The notes below the pieces were generated by a model, which was given only the letters and a program-made list of their open reading frames with translations, was not told the origin of the DNA and ran no database searches. From an uncultured Lachnospiraceae bacterium (lineage in GTDB: Bacteria > Bacillota > Clostridia > Lachnospirales > Lachnospiraceae), in the NCBI GenBank assembly GCA_934438085.1, contig CAKSBC010000012.1:1-64000 (forward strand): a stretch of DNA of 64,000 nt, in the 5' to 3' direction. Positions 14,810-23,936 of this stretch are shown here, piece after piece. The stretch's first letter is position 1; each line of letters opens with the position of its first letter. A program made the position numbers and the translations under genes.

Positions 14810-16525
14810 TCAGTCTGTTGTGCTTAATACTCTTGATGCCTCGTCGACCGTGGTCACTCCGTCCATTACGAGCTTTCTGCAGTTGACCATCATAGGCTCA
14901 AAGCCTGAGTCCATGATAGCTTTTCTTAATTCTCCGGTGCTGACCTTATCACGCAGCTTTTCCTTAATGTCTGCTGTGAGTGTCAGTATCTCAAATACCG
15001 CAATTCGTCCCTTGTAACCTGTGTTCATGCACTCAGGGCAGCCTGTTCTCTTATAGAAACGCATTTTCTGAGGCTCGTATTTCTGCGGATCCATTTCCAG
15101 TACATCGAGATCCTCTGCAGTAGGCGTATATTCCTTTTTACAGAACGGACAAAGTCTTCTTACAAGTCTCTGCGATATGATTCCCTTAACAGCACTGTTA
15201 ATGATATAAGGCTCCACTCCCAGATCTATAAGTCTGTCTATGGTGGTTATGGCGCTGTTGGTATGTATGGTCGACAGCACAAGATGTCCGGTTATGGCGG
15301 ATCTCATGGCTATCTCTGCAGTCTCTCCGTCACGGATCTCTCCTACCGCTATGATATCAGGGTCCTGACGAAGTATGGAACGCAGTCCGTTAGCAAAGGT
15401 CATGCCAACCTTTTCATTGACCTGCACCTGATTGACACCGTTAATGTCATACTCTATAGGATCCTCTAAGGTGACAACATTGACCTCTTCCTTATTGAGC
15501 TCGTTGATCATCGCATACATAGTAGTTGATTTACCCGAGCCCGTAGGTCCGCAGAGAAGTATGACGCCGTTGGCATTCTTTAAGAGTCTGTTATACTCGT
15601 CAAGATACTTGCCGGTGAGACCGATGCCCTCCTTTGTAAGAAGTGCTGCGGACTTCTCAAGGAAACGTATAACTATCTTCTCTCCGTATTTGGTAGGAAG
15701 CGTAGAAACTCGAAGGTCAAAATCTCTTCCCTTTACTCTTACATTGGCACGTCCGTCCTGAGGTATCCTCTTTTCGGCGATATCCATGTCCACCATTATC
15801 TTGATACGGGAAATGACAGAGTTCTGGAGCTTTTTAGGCACTGTAAGTATATCGTGGAGCACTCCGTCTATTCGCATACGGATAACAAGACCTTCTGCTC
15901 TCGGCTCAATATGGATATCCGAGCTTCCGTTTCCTGCTCCTCTTTCAAGTATCGAATTGACGAGTCGTATGGCAGGTGCAACCTGATCATTGCCGTCGCC
16001 GTCTCCGAGTATGGTATCATTGCCGCCCGCCTGCAGTCCGACTATGGCTGAGCTTCCGATAACATGCTCAAGGTCATCTATCGCTCTGTTAACGCTCTCG
16101 TTTCCGTAAAGCGTAGATATAGCCATCTCCATTGCTGTGGTCGTTGCTATCATCGGAATGATACGCTTCTTGGAGCTGTTTCTTACAGCCTCAATGGCTT
16201 TAAAGTTAAGAGGATCCACCATAGCTAAGAACAGAGTTGAGCCGTTAAGCTTTACCGGCACTACATTGTATGTTCTGGCTATATTTTTCGGCACCAGCTC
16301 TGCGAGATCAACAGGTATCTTGACTTTTGTAAGGTCAACAAAGTCAACGCCCAGCTGAAGCTTAAGACAGTCGATTATCTGTCTTTCTGTCAGCGTGCCG
16401 TTATCCTTTAAGACCTCTCCGAGTCGCTTGCCTTCTCGTTTTCCCTGTTCAAGAGCAGCCTGAAGTGTTTCTTCATCGATCTCACCTGCCGAAACAAGTA
16501 TCTGACCAAGCTGTCTGTATGCCAT
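14810..16525 (-). CDS. pilB: Type IV pilus assembly ATPase (PilB/GspE)
   Basis: A cytoplasmic hexameric ATPase driving pilin polymerisation. The 571 residues start with a GspE N-terminal (MshEN-like) domain (RQLGQILVSAGEIDEETL). The catalytic domain carries the Walker A motif GPTGSGKST at 326-334, an Asp box (VVTLEDPIEY), Walker B (DIIAVGEIRDGETAEIA) and the His box (GHLVLSTIHTNSA). A four-cysteine zinc motif (CPFC and CPEC) marks the C-terminal domain, as in PilB/GspE and unlike PilT. It is the first gene of a pilB-pilC-pilin operon. Confidence 0.95.
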   Translation of the reverse strand: MAYRQLGQILVSAGEIDEETLQAALEQGKREGKRLGEVLKDNGTLTERQIIDCLKLQLGVDFVDLTKVKIPVDLAELVPKNIARTYNVVPVKLNGSTLFLAMVDPLNFKAIEAVRNSSKKRIIPMIATTTAMEMAISTLYGNESVNRAIDDLEHVIGSSAIVGLQAGGNDTILGDGDGNDQVAPAIRLVNSILERGAGNGSSDIHIEPRAEGLVIRMRIDGVLHDILTVPKKLQNSVISRIKIMVDMDIAEKRIPQDGRANVRVKGRDFDLRVSTLPTKYGEKIVIRFLEKSAALLTKEGIGLTGKYLDEYNRLLKNANGVILLCGPTGSGKSTTMYAMINELNKEEVNVVTLEDPIEYDINGVNQVQVNEKVGMTFANGLRSILRQDPDIIAVGEIRDGETAEIAMRSAITGHLVLSTIHTNSAITTIDRLIDLGVEPYIINSAVKGIISQRLVRRLCPFCKKEYTPTAEDLDVLEMDPQKYEPQKMRFYKRTGCPECMNTGYKGRIAVFEILTLTADIKEKLRDKVSTGELRKAIMDSGFEPMMVNCRKLVMDGVTTVDEASRVLSTTD

Positions 16526-16620
16526 GTTGGTTACCTCCGAATTTACGCAATCAAAAACTTTTATTGCTCTTTGTGTTAATTATACAGCTGAGCACCTGCT
16601 TTTGCCTATAAAATTTTTGC

Positions 16621-17697
16621 TCAGTGCGCTTCTCTTTTTAATGCATTATCTATAAGCTTTGCAACAAGCTCCTTCTTTGATATTCCCTGCTTTTCCCAGA
16701 GCATTGGATACATGGAAATAGCTGTAAAGCCGGGAAGTGTGTTTATCTCGTTAAATACCGGCTGACCGTTCTCATCCACGAAGAAGTCTACTCTTGAAAG
16801 TCCGAAGCCGTCCACAGCTTTAAATATCTCTATTGCATCTTTCCTGATAGCCTCAATAGTCTCCTTAGGAAGATCCGGATCAAGCACCGTCTGTGAATCA
16901 GGGTTATTATATTTTGCATCGTAGTCATAGAAATCTGCAGCTGCAAGTATCTCTCCTACGCCTGCGGCTTCGACCTCATCATCACCGCCTCCGAATACTG
17001 CGCACTCGACCTCTCTGCCCTTTATAAATTCCTCACAAAGTATCTTGGAATCTACCTCAGCAGCCTTTTTAAGACCTTCTGCAAGCTCTTTTCTTGATTC
17101 TGCCTTAGTAACTCCTACCGATGAACCGGCCTGGCTCGGCTTTATGAATATCGGGTAAGCTATCTCTGACTCAACTCTGTCCATTGCGGCATTAAGACCT
17201 GCCTCAGTCTTTATTTCCTGACGTCTTACTCCCGCAAAGCGAGCCTGTCTGATACCAGTCTTTTCAACAATTATCTTGGTATAGAATTTGTCCATGCACA
17301 CAGCCGATGACAAAACTCCGCAGCCTACATAAGGTATGCCTGCAAGCTCAAAGAGTCCCTGAATGGTTCCATCCTCTCCGTATTTTCCGTGAAGCACAGG
17401 GAAGATAACGTCAAGCTCAACATCCATGACCTTATCATCCGGAGTAGTGATCATAACACAGCCTCTTACCGCATCAGGACTGATCTCAGCAGTTGTTTCA
17501 GAATCTCTCCAGCTTCCGTCCTTTATGCTGTCAAGATCATTTGCGAGCACCCAGTGCCCTTCCTTGGTAATGCCGATAAGGATGACATTCCACTCATCTG
17601 TATCGATATTTGAAGCTACATTTATGACTGACATGCATGAAACCTCATGCTCTGTTGACTGTCCGCCGAATATTACCGCGATGTTTCTTTTTTCCAT
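16621..17697 (-). CDS. ddl: D-alanine--D-alanine ligase
   Basis: ATP-grasp ligase making the D-Ala-D-Ala dipeptide for UDP-MurNAc-pentapeptide. Motifs are IAVIFGGQSTEHEVS at the N-terminus, HGKYGEDGTIQGLFELAGIPYVGCG, FIKPSQAGSSVGV, the omega-loop tyrosine segment FYDYDAKY (typical of D-Ala-D-Ala rather than D-Lac ligases), and FNEINTLPGFTAISMYP. The 358-residue length is usual. The ATG at 17697 has an AAAGGAAA site; a reading starting 11 codons upstream begins before this site and is not preferred. It follows the yajC terminator and is probably transcribed on its own. Confidence 0.95.
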   Translation of the reverse strand: MEKRNIAVIFGGQSTEHEVSCMSVINVASNIDTDEWNVILIGITKEGHWVLANDLDSIKDGSWRDSETTAEISPDAVRGCVMITTPDDKVMDVELDVIFPVLHGKYGEDGTIQGLFELAGIPYVGCGVLSSAVCMDKFYTKIIVEKTGIRQARFAGVRRQEIKTEAGLNAAMDRVESEIAYPIFIKPSQAGSSVGVTKAESRKELAEGLKKAAEVDSKILCEEFIKGREVECAVFGGGDDEVEAAGVGEILAAADFYDYDAKYNNPDSQTVLDPDLPKETIEAIRKDAIEIFKAVDGFGLSRVDFFVDENGQPVFNEINTLPGFTAISMYPMLWEKQGISKKELVAKLIDNALKREAH

Positions 17698-17833
17698 AAT
17701 ATTTCCTTTCTCCGGACTTAAGAATTTCATAAGAATTTAATCAATCTTTCTTCATTCATTTTCCCATAGGTAATGATATAGTAAAGACAACGAAAGAAAA
17801 TTTCGCACTATCCTTTTAAATCCTACTATAGAT

Positions 17834-17859
17834 AAGGGAGCTTCTTACGAGGCTCCCTT
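17834..17859 (-). terminator. Hairpin terminator after yajC
   Basis: An 8-bp stem (17834-17841 with 17852-17859) lies 11 bases past the yajC stop on the minus strand. The following sequence is only moderately U-rich. Confidence 0.6.
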
Positions 17860-17870
17860 TACTGTATCTA

Positions 17871-18197
17871 TTATTTATCTCCCTCGGCTGATCTCTTTGC
17901 CTCGTCGCTGATGCCGCCTGATGTGATGGCATTTGCTTTCTCAACAGATGCAATAGCACCCTTAAGCATAGGAATACGGCAGTTCTTTCCGCCGAACTCT
18001 ACGATTACCATGTCGCTTGTGATGTCGATGATCTTACCGTACATGCCTGATGTTGTGCAGCAGTAATCGCCTACTGCAAGTCTTGACATAAGCTCATCTC
18101 TCTTCTTCTTTTCCTTCTTTGCAGGAATTACGGTAACAAGTATCATAACTACTACGATAACTGCAAGATAAATAAATAAAAATGTGTTTGACTGCAT
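17871..18197 (-). CDS. yajC: Preprotein translocase accessory subunit YajC
   Basis: A 108-residue single-pass membrane protein that associates with SecDF and the Sec translocon. The N-terminal helix (FLFIYLAVIVVVMILVTVIP) is followed by a basic stretch (KKEKKKRDELMSRL) and the conserved SH3-like part (VGDYCCTTSGMYGKIIDI). The C-terminus is a short acidic tail. It lies 14 bp after tgt in the order secDF-tgt-yajC (downstream direction), the same three partners as in many bacteria although the order differs from E. coli. The terminator at 17834-17859 ends the unit. Confidence 0.93.
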   Translation of the reverse strand: MQSNTFLFIYLAVIVVVMILVTVIPAKKEKKKRDELMSRLAVGDYCCTTSGMYGKIIDITSDMVIVEFGGKNCRIPMLKGAIASVEKANAITSGGISDEAKRSAEGDK

Positions 18198-18211
18198 TGT
18201 TTTCCTCCTTA

Positions 18212-19348
18212 TTATACTGAGCCCTGTGTCATGGACTCTGTCATTTCTTTTCTGAACTGTTCGAAACGTCCTTCTCTGATAGATGCTCTTATATCTTCCA
18301 TAAGATGATTATAGAAATACAGATTGTGAAGCGTGCAGAGTCTCATGCCGAGCATTTCGCCTGCCTTAAGAAGATGTCTGATATACGCTCTGCTGAAATC
18401 TCTGCAGGCAGGACACTGACAGCCTTCCTCTATAGGCTTGTGGTCAAGCTCGTACTTCTTGTTAAACATGTTGAGCTTTCCCATCTTGGTATAAACATGA
18501 CCGTGACGTCCGTTTCTGCTCGGATATACACAGTCGAAGAAGTCTATGCCTCTTGCTACGCCCTCAATAATATTGAGCGGTGTTCCGACTCCCATGAGGT
18601 ATGTCGGCTTATTCTTAGGAAGATGAGGCACTACAGCGTCCAGTACATCGTACATCTGCTCATGTGTCTCTCCTACCGCAAGGCCTCCAACTGCATAACC
18701 GTCAAGATCAAGCTCTGAGATCCTGTCGGCATTGGCTGTTCTTACGTCATTAAGAATTCCGCCCTGGTTGATTCCGAAAAGGAGCTGTTCCTTATTAACT
18801 GTATCAGGCTGCTCGTTGAGTCTCTTCATCTCAGTCTTACAGCGCATGAGCCACCTTTCGGTTCTTGCTACACTTTTTTCGATGTATTTCCTGTCAGCTA
18901 ATGCCGGAGGACATTCATCAAAAGCCATGGCTATGGTAGAACCAAGATTTGACTGTATCTGCATGCTCTCTTCCGGACCCATAAATATGCGGTGTCCGTC
19001 GATATGAGAATTAAAGCTTACGCCCTCTTCCTTTATCTTACGAAGCGATGCCAGTGAAAATACCTGAAATCCGCCGCTGTCTGTAAGCACAGGTCTGTCC
19101 CAGTGCATGAATTCTCTTAAGCCGCCGAATTCCTTTATAAGCTTGTCACCGGTACGCACATGCAGATGATAGGTATTGGAAAGCTCTACCTGACAGCCTA
19201 TCTCCTTTAGATCTGCTGTCGATACAGCGCCTTTAATGGCACCGACAGTGCCGACATTCATAAAGACCGGAGTTTCAATAGTGCCGTGCACTGTCTCCAT
19301 ATGTGCGGATTTTGCTTTGCCGTTTTCGGCAACGATTTCGTATTTCAT
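18212..19348 (-). CDS. tgt: tRNA-guanine(34) transglycosylase
   Basis: Exchanges guanine-34 for the queuosine precursor in tRNAs for Asp, Asn, His and Tyr. The 378-residue TIM barrel has the nucleophile region DSGGFQVFSLASLRKI (about 90-105), the second catalytic-aspartate region DCVYPSRNGRHG, and a zinc site made by CQCPACRDFS together with LHNLYFY. The ATG overlaps the secDF stop codon by one base, indicating translational coupling. No other queuosine synthesis genes are visible here. Confidence 0.96.
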   Translation of the reverse strand: MKYEIVAENGKAKSAHMETVHGTIETPVFMNVGTVGAIKGAVSTADLKEIGCQVELSNTYHLHVRTGDKLIKEFGGLREFMHWDRPVLTDSGGFQVFSLASLRKIKEEGVSFNSHIDGHRIFMGPEESMQIQSNLGSTIAMAFDECPPALADRKYIEKSVARTERWLMRCKTEMKRLNEQPDTVNKEQLLFGINQGGILNDVRTANADRISELDLDGYAVGGLAVGETHEQMYDVLDAVVPHLPKNKPTYLMGVGTPLNIIEGVARGIDFFDCVYPSRNGRHGHVYTKMGKLNMFNKKYELDHKPIEEGCQCPACRDFSRAYIRHLLKAGEMLGMRLCTLHNLYFYNHLMEDIRASIREGRFEQFRKEMTESMTQGSV

Positions 19349-21579
19349 CAGCTGTTCTTAGCGGCTCTTTTTGCCTTCTTTTTCTCTAATGCCTCTGCCT
19401 TTTCCTTTGCTATAGCATCAGCCTTCTTCTTATCCTTATGTGCATTCATAAGGTTCCAGAGCGGACCTGTTACACATACAGATGAATAAGCACCGCAAAC
19501 GATACCTACCATAAGAGGAAGTGCAAACTCTCTGATTGATGAAACACCCATGATGTAGAGGCAAAGAACCATTACAAAGGTTGTAAGTGATGTGAACAGG
19601 CTTCGTGAAAGTGTCTCTGTTACAGAAAGATCCACTATATCACTGACAGCCATTCCTTCCTTCGCCTTGAGGTTTTCACGGATTCTGTCGAAAATAACTA
19701 TGGTAGCATTTATAGAATAACCTACGATAGTCAGCATGCAGGCGATAAAGGTCGAACCTACTGACCACTTGAATGCCGCATAGCATGTAAGCACTACAAG
19801 TACGTCGTGTAAGAGTGCAAGCACTGCCGAAGATGCAAAGTATATGTTCTTGAATCTGATCCAGATGTAAAGAAGCATAAGCACTGCTGCAATGCATACT
19901 GCCTTAATGGCATCTGTCTTCATTTCCTTGGATACACTTCCTGAGATATTCTCAGCAGTGATCTTCTCTGTATCTACTCCGAAGTTGTCCTTAAGGGCCT
20001 CGTTCATAGCCTCACGCTGATCAAGGTCAAGCTCTGTGGTACGAATAAGTACTTCGTTTGTACCGGCTACCTTGGAGATCTGAGGGTTATTATCTCCTGT
20101 TGCCTTTGTAACTACAGGGGCAACGTCAGATGAAAGGTAATCAAGTGAAAGATCCTCGTTGAAGGTAACATTGGTAGATGTACCGCCCTTGAAATCAAGT
20201 CCGTAGTTGAGTGAATCTCCTGTGCTTGACTTATTAACACCCATGAAAGCAAAGCCTGCTACTATGATCGCTATGGAAAGTATGAAGCAGAACTTGCTGT
20301 TCTTTACAAATGACTTAGGCTTTTCTACAGGAGGCTTTGAGCCGTACATTGACGCCTTATTTGCTCCGAGGAAATAGAATGCATTGAGAAGCCATCTTGT
20401 AACGAACAACGCTGTGATCATCGATAAGATGATACCGAGAGCAAGTGTCTGAGCAAAGCCCTTAACAGTACCTGAACCAAGGTAGTAAAGTACAACCGCA
20501 GCAATTACAGTTGTAACGTTGCCGTCCACGATAGCTGAAAGCGCCTTGTTGAAGCCGGCATGTATGGATTCTCCGACATCACGCTTAACTCCGATTTCTT
20601 CCTTGATACGTGTAAATATGATGACATTGGCATCAACGGCCATACCTATTGAAAGTATGATACCGGCAATACCAGGAAGTGTAAGTGTTATCTCGAAAGC
20701 ATTGAGCAGTATCGTGATAAGACCTGTATACATAACCAATGCGATCGATGCAGCAAGTCCGGCAACTCTGTACAGAACGAGCATGATAAGGATAACGATA
20801 CCAAATCCTATAGCACCTGCCTTAAGTGATGTGGATATTGCCTGCTGTCCGAGTCTTGCGCCTACTACGTTTGAACGGATCTCTGTAAGCTCAAGCTTAA
20901 GTGCTCCGAGACGGATAGTCTGTGCAAGATTATTGGCTTCATCAACGCTGAAGTTACCGCTGATAGAGCAGTTTCCGCCTGTGATAGCCTGCTGAACTGT
21001 AGGGTAAGAGATAAGCTCTCCGTCATAGATGATACCTATCTGCTTACCTATATTGGCAGCTGTTGCATCGGCGAACTTCTTTGCGCCTTCATCGGTAAAT
21101 GAGACATTTACCTCGTAGGAATCGGCTGAACCTGCCTCTCCCTTTCTCTGTGCAACGCCTGCTGACTTGATATCCTTACCTTCTACTACGGTTTCAGCTA
21201 TACCTGTAGGCACGCCGTCATCTCCGTAATTAAAGGTACAGAATAAAAGTGATCCCGGCTTACCGAGCTCTTCAAGAATTGCGTTGGCATCAGAAACGCC
21301 CGGAATATCGATATTGATACGGTTTGAGCCTTCCTGATATACGCTTGCCTCTGAAGAATAGCCCTCAGCTCTCTTCTGAAGCTTGTATATAGTATCCGCC
21401 ATATCTGTATCTGACGGATCCTCCTCGCTTGCCTCATAGGTGATGCTGACACCACCGGCAAGATCGAGTCCCAGTTTGATCTCCTTCGCATACTTGTAGC
21501 CGCCGAAACAGAATCCGACAGTTGCAAGCAGGATGAGTATCAGCTTGAGAGCGGAAGCTCCCTTACTCTGTTCTTTCAT
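19348..21579 (-). CDS. secDF: Fused protein-export membrane protein SecDF
   Basis: An RND-type membrane motor that uses the proton gradient to help proteins cross the membrane after the Sec translocon. The 743 residues join SecD (about 1-410) and SecF (about 430-743). The SecD part shows LGLDLAGGVSITYEA, the P1 head region and the transmembrane block LPGIAGIILSIGMAVDANVIIFTRIKEE. The SecF part shows NYGLDFKGGTSTNVTF and the second TM bundle (LTIVGYSINATIVIFDRIRENL). Each half has about six TM helices. The ATG at 21579 gives the expected short cytoplasmic N-terminus. A reading starting 23 codons upstream has no ribosome site. The C-terminal tail is rich in Lys and Ala. Confidence 0.95.
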   Translation of the reverse strand: MKEQSKGASALKLILILLATVGFCFGGYKYAKEIKLGLDLAGGVSITYEASEEDPSDTDMADTIYKLQKRAEGYSSEASVYQEGSNRINIDIPGVSDANAILEELGKPGSLLFCTFNYGDDGVPTGIAETVVEGKDIKSAGVAQRKGEAGSADSYEVNVSFTDEGAKKFADATAANIGKQIGIIYDGELISYPTVQQAITGGNCSISGNFSVDEANNLAQTIRLGALKLELTEIRSNVVGARLGQQAISTSLKAGAIGFGIVILIMLVLYRVAGLAASIALVMYTGLITILLNAFEITLTLPGIAGIILSIGMAVDANVIIFTRIKEEIGVKRDVGESIHAGFNKALSAIVDGNVTTVIAAVVLYYLGSGTVKGFAQTLALGIILSMITALFVTRWLLNAFYFLGANKASMYGSKPPVEKPKSFVKNSKFCFILSIAIIVAGFAFMGVNKSSTGDSLNYGLDFKGGTSTNVTFNEDLSLDYLSSDVAPVVTKATGDNNPQISKVAGTNEVLIRTTELDLDQREAMNEALKDNFGVDTEKITAENISGSVSKEMKTDAIKAVCIAAVLMLLYIWIRFKNIYFASSAVLALLHDVLVVLTCYAAFKWSVGSTFIACMLTIVGYSINATIVIFDRIRENLKAKEGMAVSDIVDLSVTETLSRSLFTSLTTFVMVLCLYIMGVSSIREFALPLMVGIVCGAYSSVCVTGPLWNLMNAHKDKKKADAIAKEKAEALEKKKAKRAAKNS

Positions 21580-21621
21580 ATAATTACCTGCCTTACTAAA
21601 AATAGACTTTAACCGAATAAT

Positions 21622-21662
21622 AATAGCACATAACACTGAGCATTTCAATGTTATGTGCTATT
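21622..21662 (-). terminator. Strong hairpin between the DMT transporter and secDF
   Basis: A perfect 14-bp stem (21622-21635 with 21649-21662) and 13-nt loop lie 2 bases past the transporter stop. On the minus strand it is followed by a T-rich stretch. Confidence 0.8.
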
Positions 21663-21664
21663 CA

Positions 21665-22570
21665 TCAGGCATCTCCCATGCCCAATACTATGATTCCGGC
21701 TACGGTAACAGCGATCATGATGTATTTACCTATAGTAAGTCTTTCCTTTAAGAAGATATGGCTCCATATCATTGATACTACACAGTATGCTGAGATAAGT
21801 GGTGCTGAAAGTATAGCGTTTGCTGAAAGAGCAAATACATAGGCATACTGTCCTGCAGTCTCAACTATAGCTGCAAGAAGCTTCGGAAACTCAAGGTGCA
21901 TAAGCTCCTTAGGAGATTCCTTCCAGAAGAATTCCTTTTTAACCTTTACAAGATAAATGAGTGCTATTACTGCTGTAATGAGGAATGTAAGCTCATATGC
22001 AACGTTTGCAGGATCCTCCTCTATGTAGCTTCCTAAAAGCCATGCATCCGCAAAGGTTCCGAGACCGTCGATTGCACAGTAGATAAGCGGATAAATGATA
22101 GCCTTCATTGAATTAACATAGTTATTCTTTTCAGCAAATCTTTTATCAAGCTTGATGTCTACAGCCTCAAGGCCTACTACTCCGAGTGTTACGAGCACAA
22201 CTCCTACAAACTGTATGGAATCCATTCTCTGTCCTAAGACTATCGCACAAAGGATAGCTGCAACGGCACCTGAGGAATTGCATACAGGTGATGAGATCGA
22301 AAGCTCTATATATCTGAGACCGGCATAACCTACTGCCATGGATACGATGTAGCAGATACTTGCAGGCAGATACAGAATAATGTCATTGAGTGTAACACTT
22401 ACGCCTCCTACTGTCATCATGTAGAATGCATGAATACCCATTACTACGCCGACAACAATAGTCATCTTAAGATGGCTGTTTTTATCTTCTGCAGGGGAGC
22501 CTAACTTTGAGAAAAAGTCAGAGCCTGACCAGAATAAAATAGCGATAAGTGATAAAATAAACCAGTTCAT
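21665..22570 (-). CDS. EamA/DMT-superfamily transporter
   Basis: A 301-residue polytopic membrane protein with about ten hydrophobic helices in two EamA-like halves (about 1-140 and 155-300). The N-terminus is FILSLIAILFWSGSDFFSKLG. The typical end-of-repeat motif appears as LGQRMDSIQFVGVVLVTLGVVGLE in the first half and FLKERLTIGKYIMIAVTVAGIIVLG in the second. Members export or import small metabolites, and the substrate cannot be predicted. It is followed by a strong hairpin and is likely monocistronic. A second transporter of the superfamily lies at 63121-63996 but is not closely similar. Confidence 0.88.
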   Translation of the reverse strand: MNWFILSLIAILFWSGSDFFSKLGSPAEDKNSHLKMTIVVGVVMGIHAFYMMTVGGVSVTLNDIILYLPASICYIVSMAVGYAGLRYIELSISSPVCNSSGAVAAILCAIVLGQRMDSIQFVGVVLVTLGVVGLEAVDIKLDKRFAEKNNYVNSMKAIIYPLIYCAIDGLGTFADAWLLGSYIEEDPANVAYELTFLITAVIALIYLVKVKKEFFWKESPKELMHLEFPKLLAAIVETAGQYAYVFALSANAILSAPLISAYCVVSMIWSHIFLKERLTIGKYIMIAVTVAGIIVLGMGDA

Positions 22571-22701
22571 TTTGTAGATCCTTCCTAATTTTTTGGTTTT
22601 TTTGCCTTAAAAATAATATAGGAAGATTTGCTATTCGTCAACAAAAATATTGTATTGTGTTTATTTTTGTGTGTATCAAGCCGATACCTTTACAAAAACA
22701 G

Positions 22702-22727
22702 AAAAAACTGCCGTTTTCACGACAGTT
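22702..22727 (-). terminator. Intrinsic terminator after the first cell-wall-binding-repeat gene
   Basis: On the minus strand the stem AACTGTCG/CGGCAGTT (one U-G wobble) with loop TGAAAA is followed by TTTT. Confidence 0.8.
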
Positions 22728-22782
22728 CCTTCTGAAAGATGTAATGTAATATTTTGAAAGTATGAAACTTTATGGATGCTTA

Positions 22783-23796
22783 TCAGTTAGCGGTTGAAAT
22801 AGTTGCAAGTGCTGACTCGTATGTAGCGCCGCCTGTTATCTCGATAACCTGAACATAGCCTGTTCCGTCAACGACTCTGAGGTATGCATAGTCATACTTT
22901 GTTCCTGTAGGATCAGGAAGCTCTCTTCTGAGTGCTGTAAATGTCAGGTTGCCGAAGGTCTTTGCGCCGAGATTCTCGATCTTGTATTTGTTGCTTGCGC
23001 TTGCCTTTGCCTTCTTTGTAACCTTATACTTTGCAAATCCCTTTGCAGAGTTGGTGTATCCGTTGATGAAGCCGTCAAGTGTTGTGTTGCCTGCAGTGAA
23101 CTCATCAATTCTTCTGTATGAGCAGCTGATGCTTCCTGATTCAGACTCATAGTACCAGTCTGTACCTGCTCCGTCCTTAAGAAGTGTAGGTGCTACTGTA
23201 AGAGTGATCTTGAAGTTTGACCATGTATTTACTGCTGTAGAACCTGAAATGCTTGAGCTTCCGTAAGCCTGATCAAAGGTACCTGCTGATGGGTTATCTC
23301 CGCCTCCCTTTGACTTATATGCCTTCTTTGTGCTGTTCTTTGATACAGTTGCGTTAGCTTTCGAATTAGCAGCCGGTGCTGTGTTATTAGCAGGAGCTGT
23401 GTTGTTTGCAGCCTTCTGAGCATTCTCAGCTGCGATCTTTGCGAAATCAACGCAGGTTGCGTAGTCCTTTGAAGAATCAGCCTCCTGAACCTTTCCGTCA
23501 ACTACCCAGCGTCCGTTGGCATCGATCTTGTTGCCATCAATGGTTGTGTTGGTCTGAAGCCATCCGTTATAGTTGAAGTAATAGCATCTTGTTACTCCGT
23601 CGGCATCCTTTATCCAGTACCATGTATTTGCAAGGAACTTTGAGCCGTCAGCATTAAGCTTGTACCACCAGCCGTTGCTTCCTTCATCACACCACTGACC
23701 GTTTTCTACAGATGCAGCTGATGCTGTGAAAGCGCTTCCAAATGTTAATGCACCGGCAGCAGCGATAAGCGCAAGTGCCTTTAAACTCTTCTTCAT
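22783..23796 (-). CDS. Secreted protein with cell-wall-binding (choline-binding-like) repeats
   Basis: A 337-residue exported protein. A signal peptide (KKSLKALALIAAAGALTFGSAFTASA) likely ends after AxA near residue 28. Aromatic-Gly repeats of the CW_binding_1 type follow (GWWYKLNADGSKF, YYFNYNGWLQTN, about 35-105) and would attach the protein to wall polymers. A low-complexity Ala/Asn/Thr/Lys linker (about 125-170) leads to a C-terminal domain of about 165 residues that I do not recognise. GGAGG precedes the ATG. A terminator follows at 22702-22727. The gene is flanked by glycosyltransferases and a transporter, and a surface role is inferred from the signal and repeats only. Confidence 0.82.
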   Translation of the reverse strand: MKKSLKALALIAAAGALTFGSAFTASAASVENGQWCDEGSNGWWYKLNADGSKFLANTWYWIKDADGVTRCYYFNYNGWLQTNTTIDGNKIDANGRWVVDGKVQEADSSKDYATCVDFAKIAAENAQKAANNTAPANNTAPAANSKANATVSKNSTKKAYKSKGGGDNPSAGTFDQAYGSSSISGSTAVNTWSNFKITLTVAPTLLKDGAGTDWYYESESGSISCSYRRIDEFTAGNTTLDGFINGYTNSAKGFAKYKVTKKAKASASNKYKIENLGAKTFGNLTFTALRRELPDPTGTKYDYAYLRVVDGTGYVQVIEITGGATYESALATISTAN

Positions 23797-23865
23797 AAGT
23801 TACCTCCTAATGTTATCGAATCATATGTAAATGTCATTCATAATTAATTTCTTTTGACATTACAT

Positions 23866-23893
23866 ACTATATCACATGCTTTTAATTAGTGTC
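23866..23893 (-). promoter_or_regulatory. Possible promoter of the first cell-wall-binding-repeat gene
   Basis: On the minus strand an extended -10 (TGATATAGT, core at 23866-23871) lies about 70 bp before the ATG, with GACACT about 16 bp further upstream. The -35 match is weak. Confidence 0.4.
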
Positions 23894-23936
23894 TGAATAT
23901 TCTCTTAAGCATAATTAAAGTTTTTATCGCCAAATT

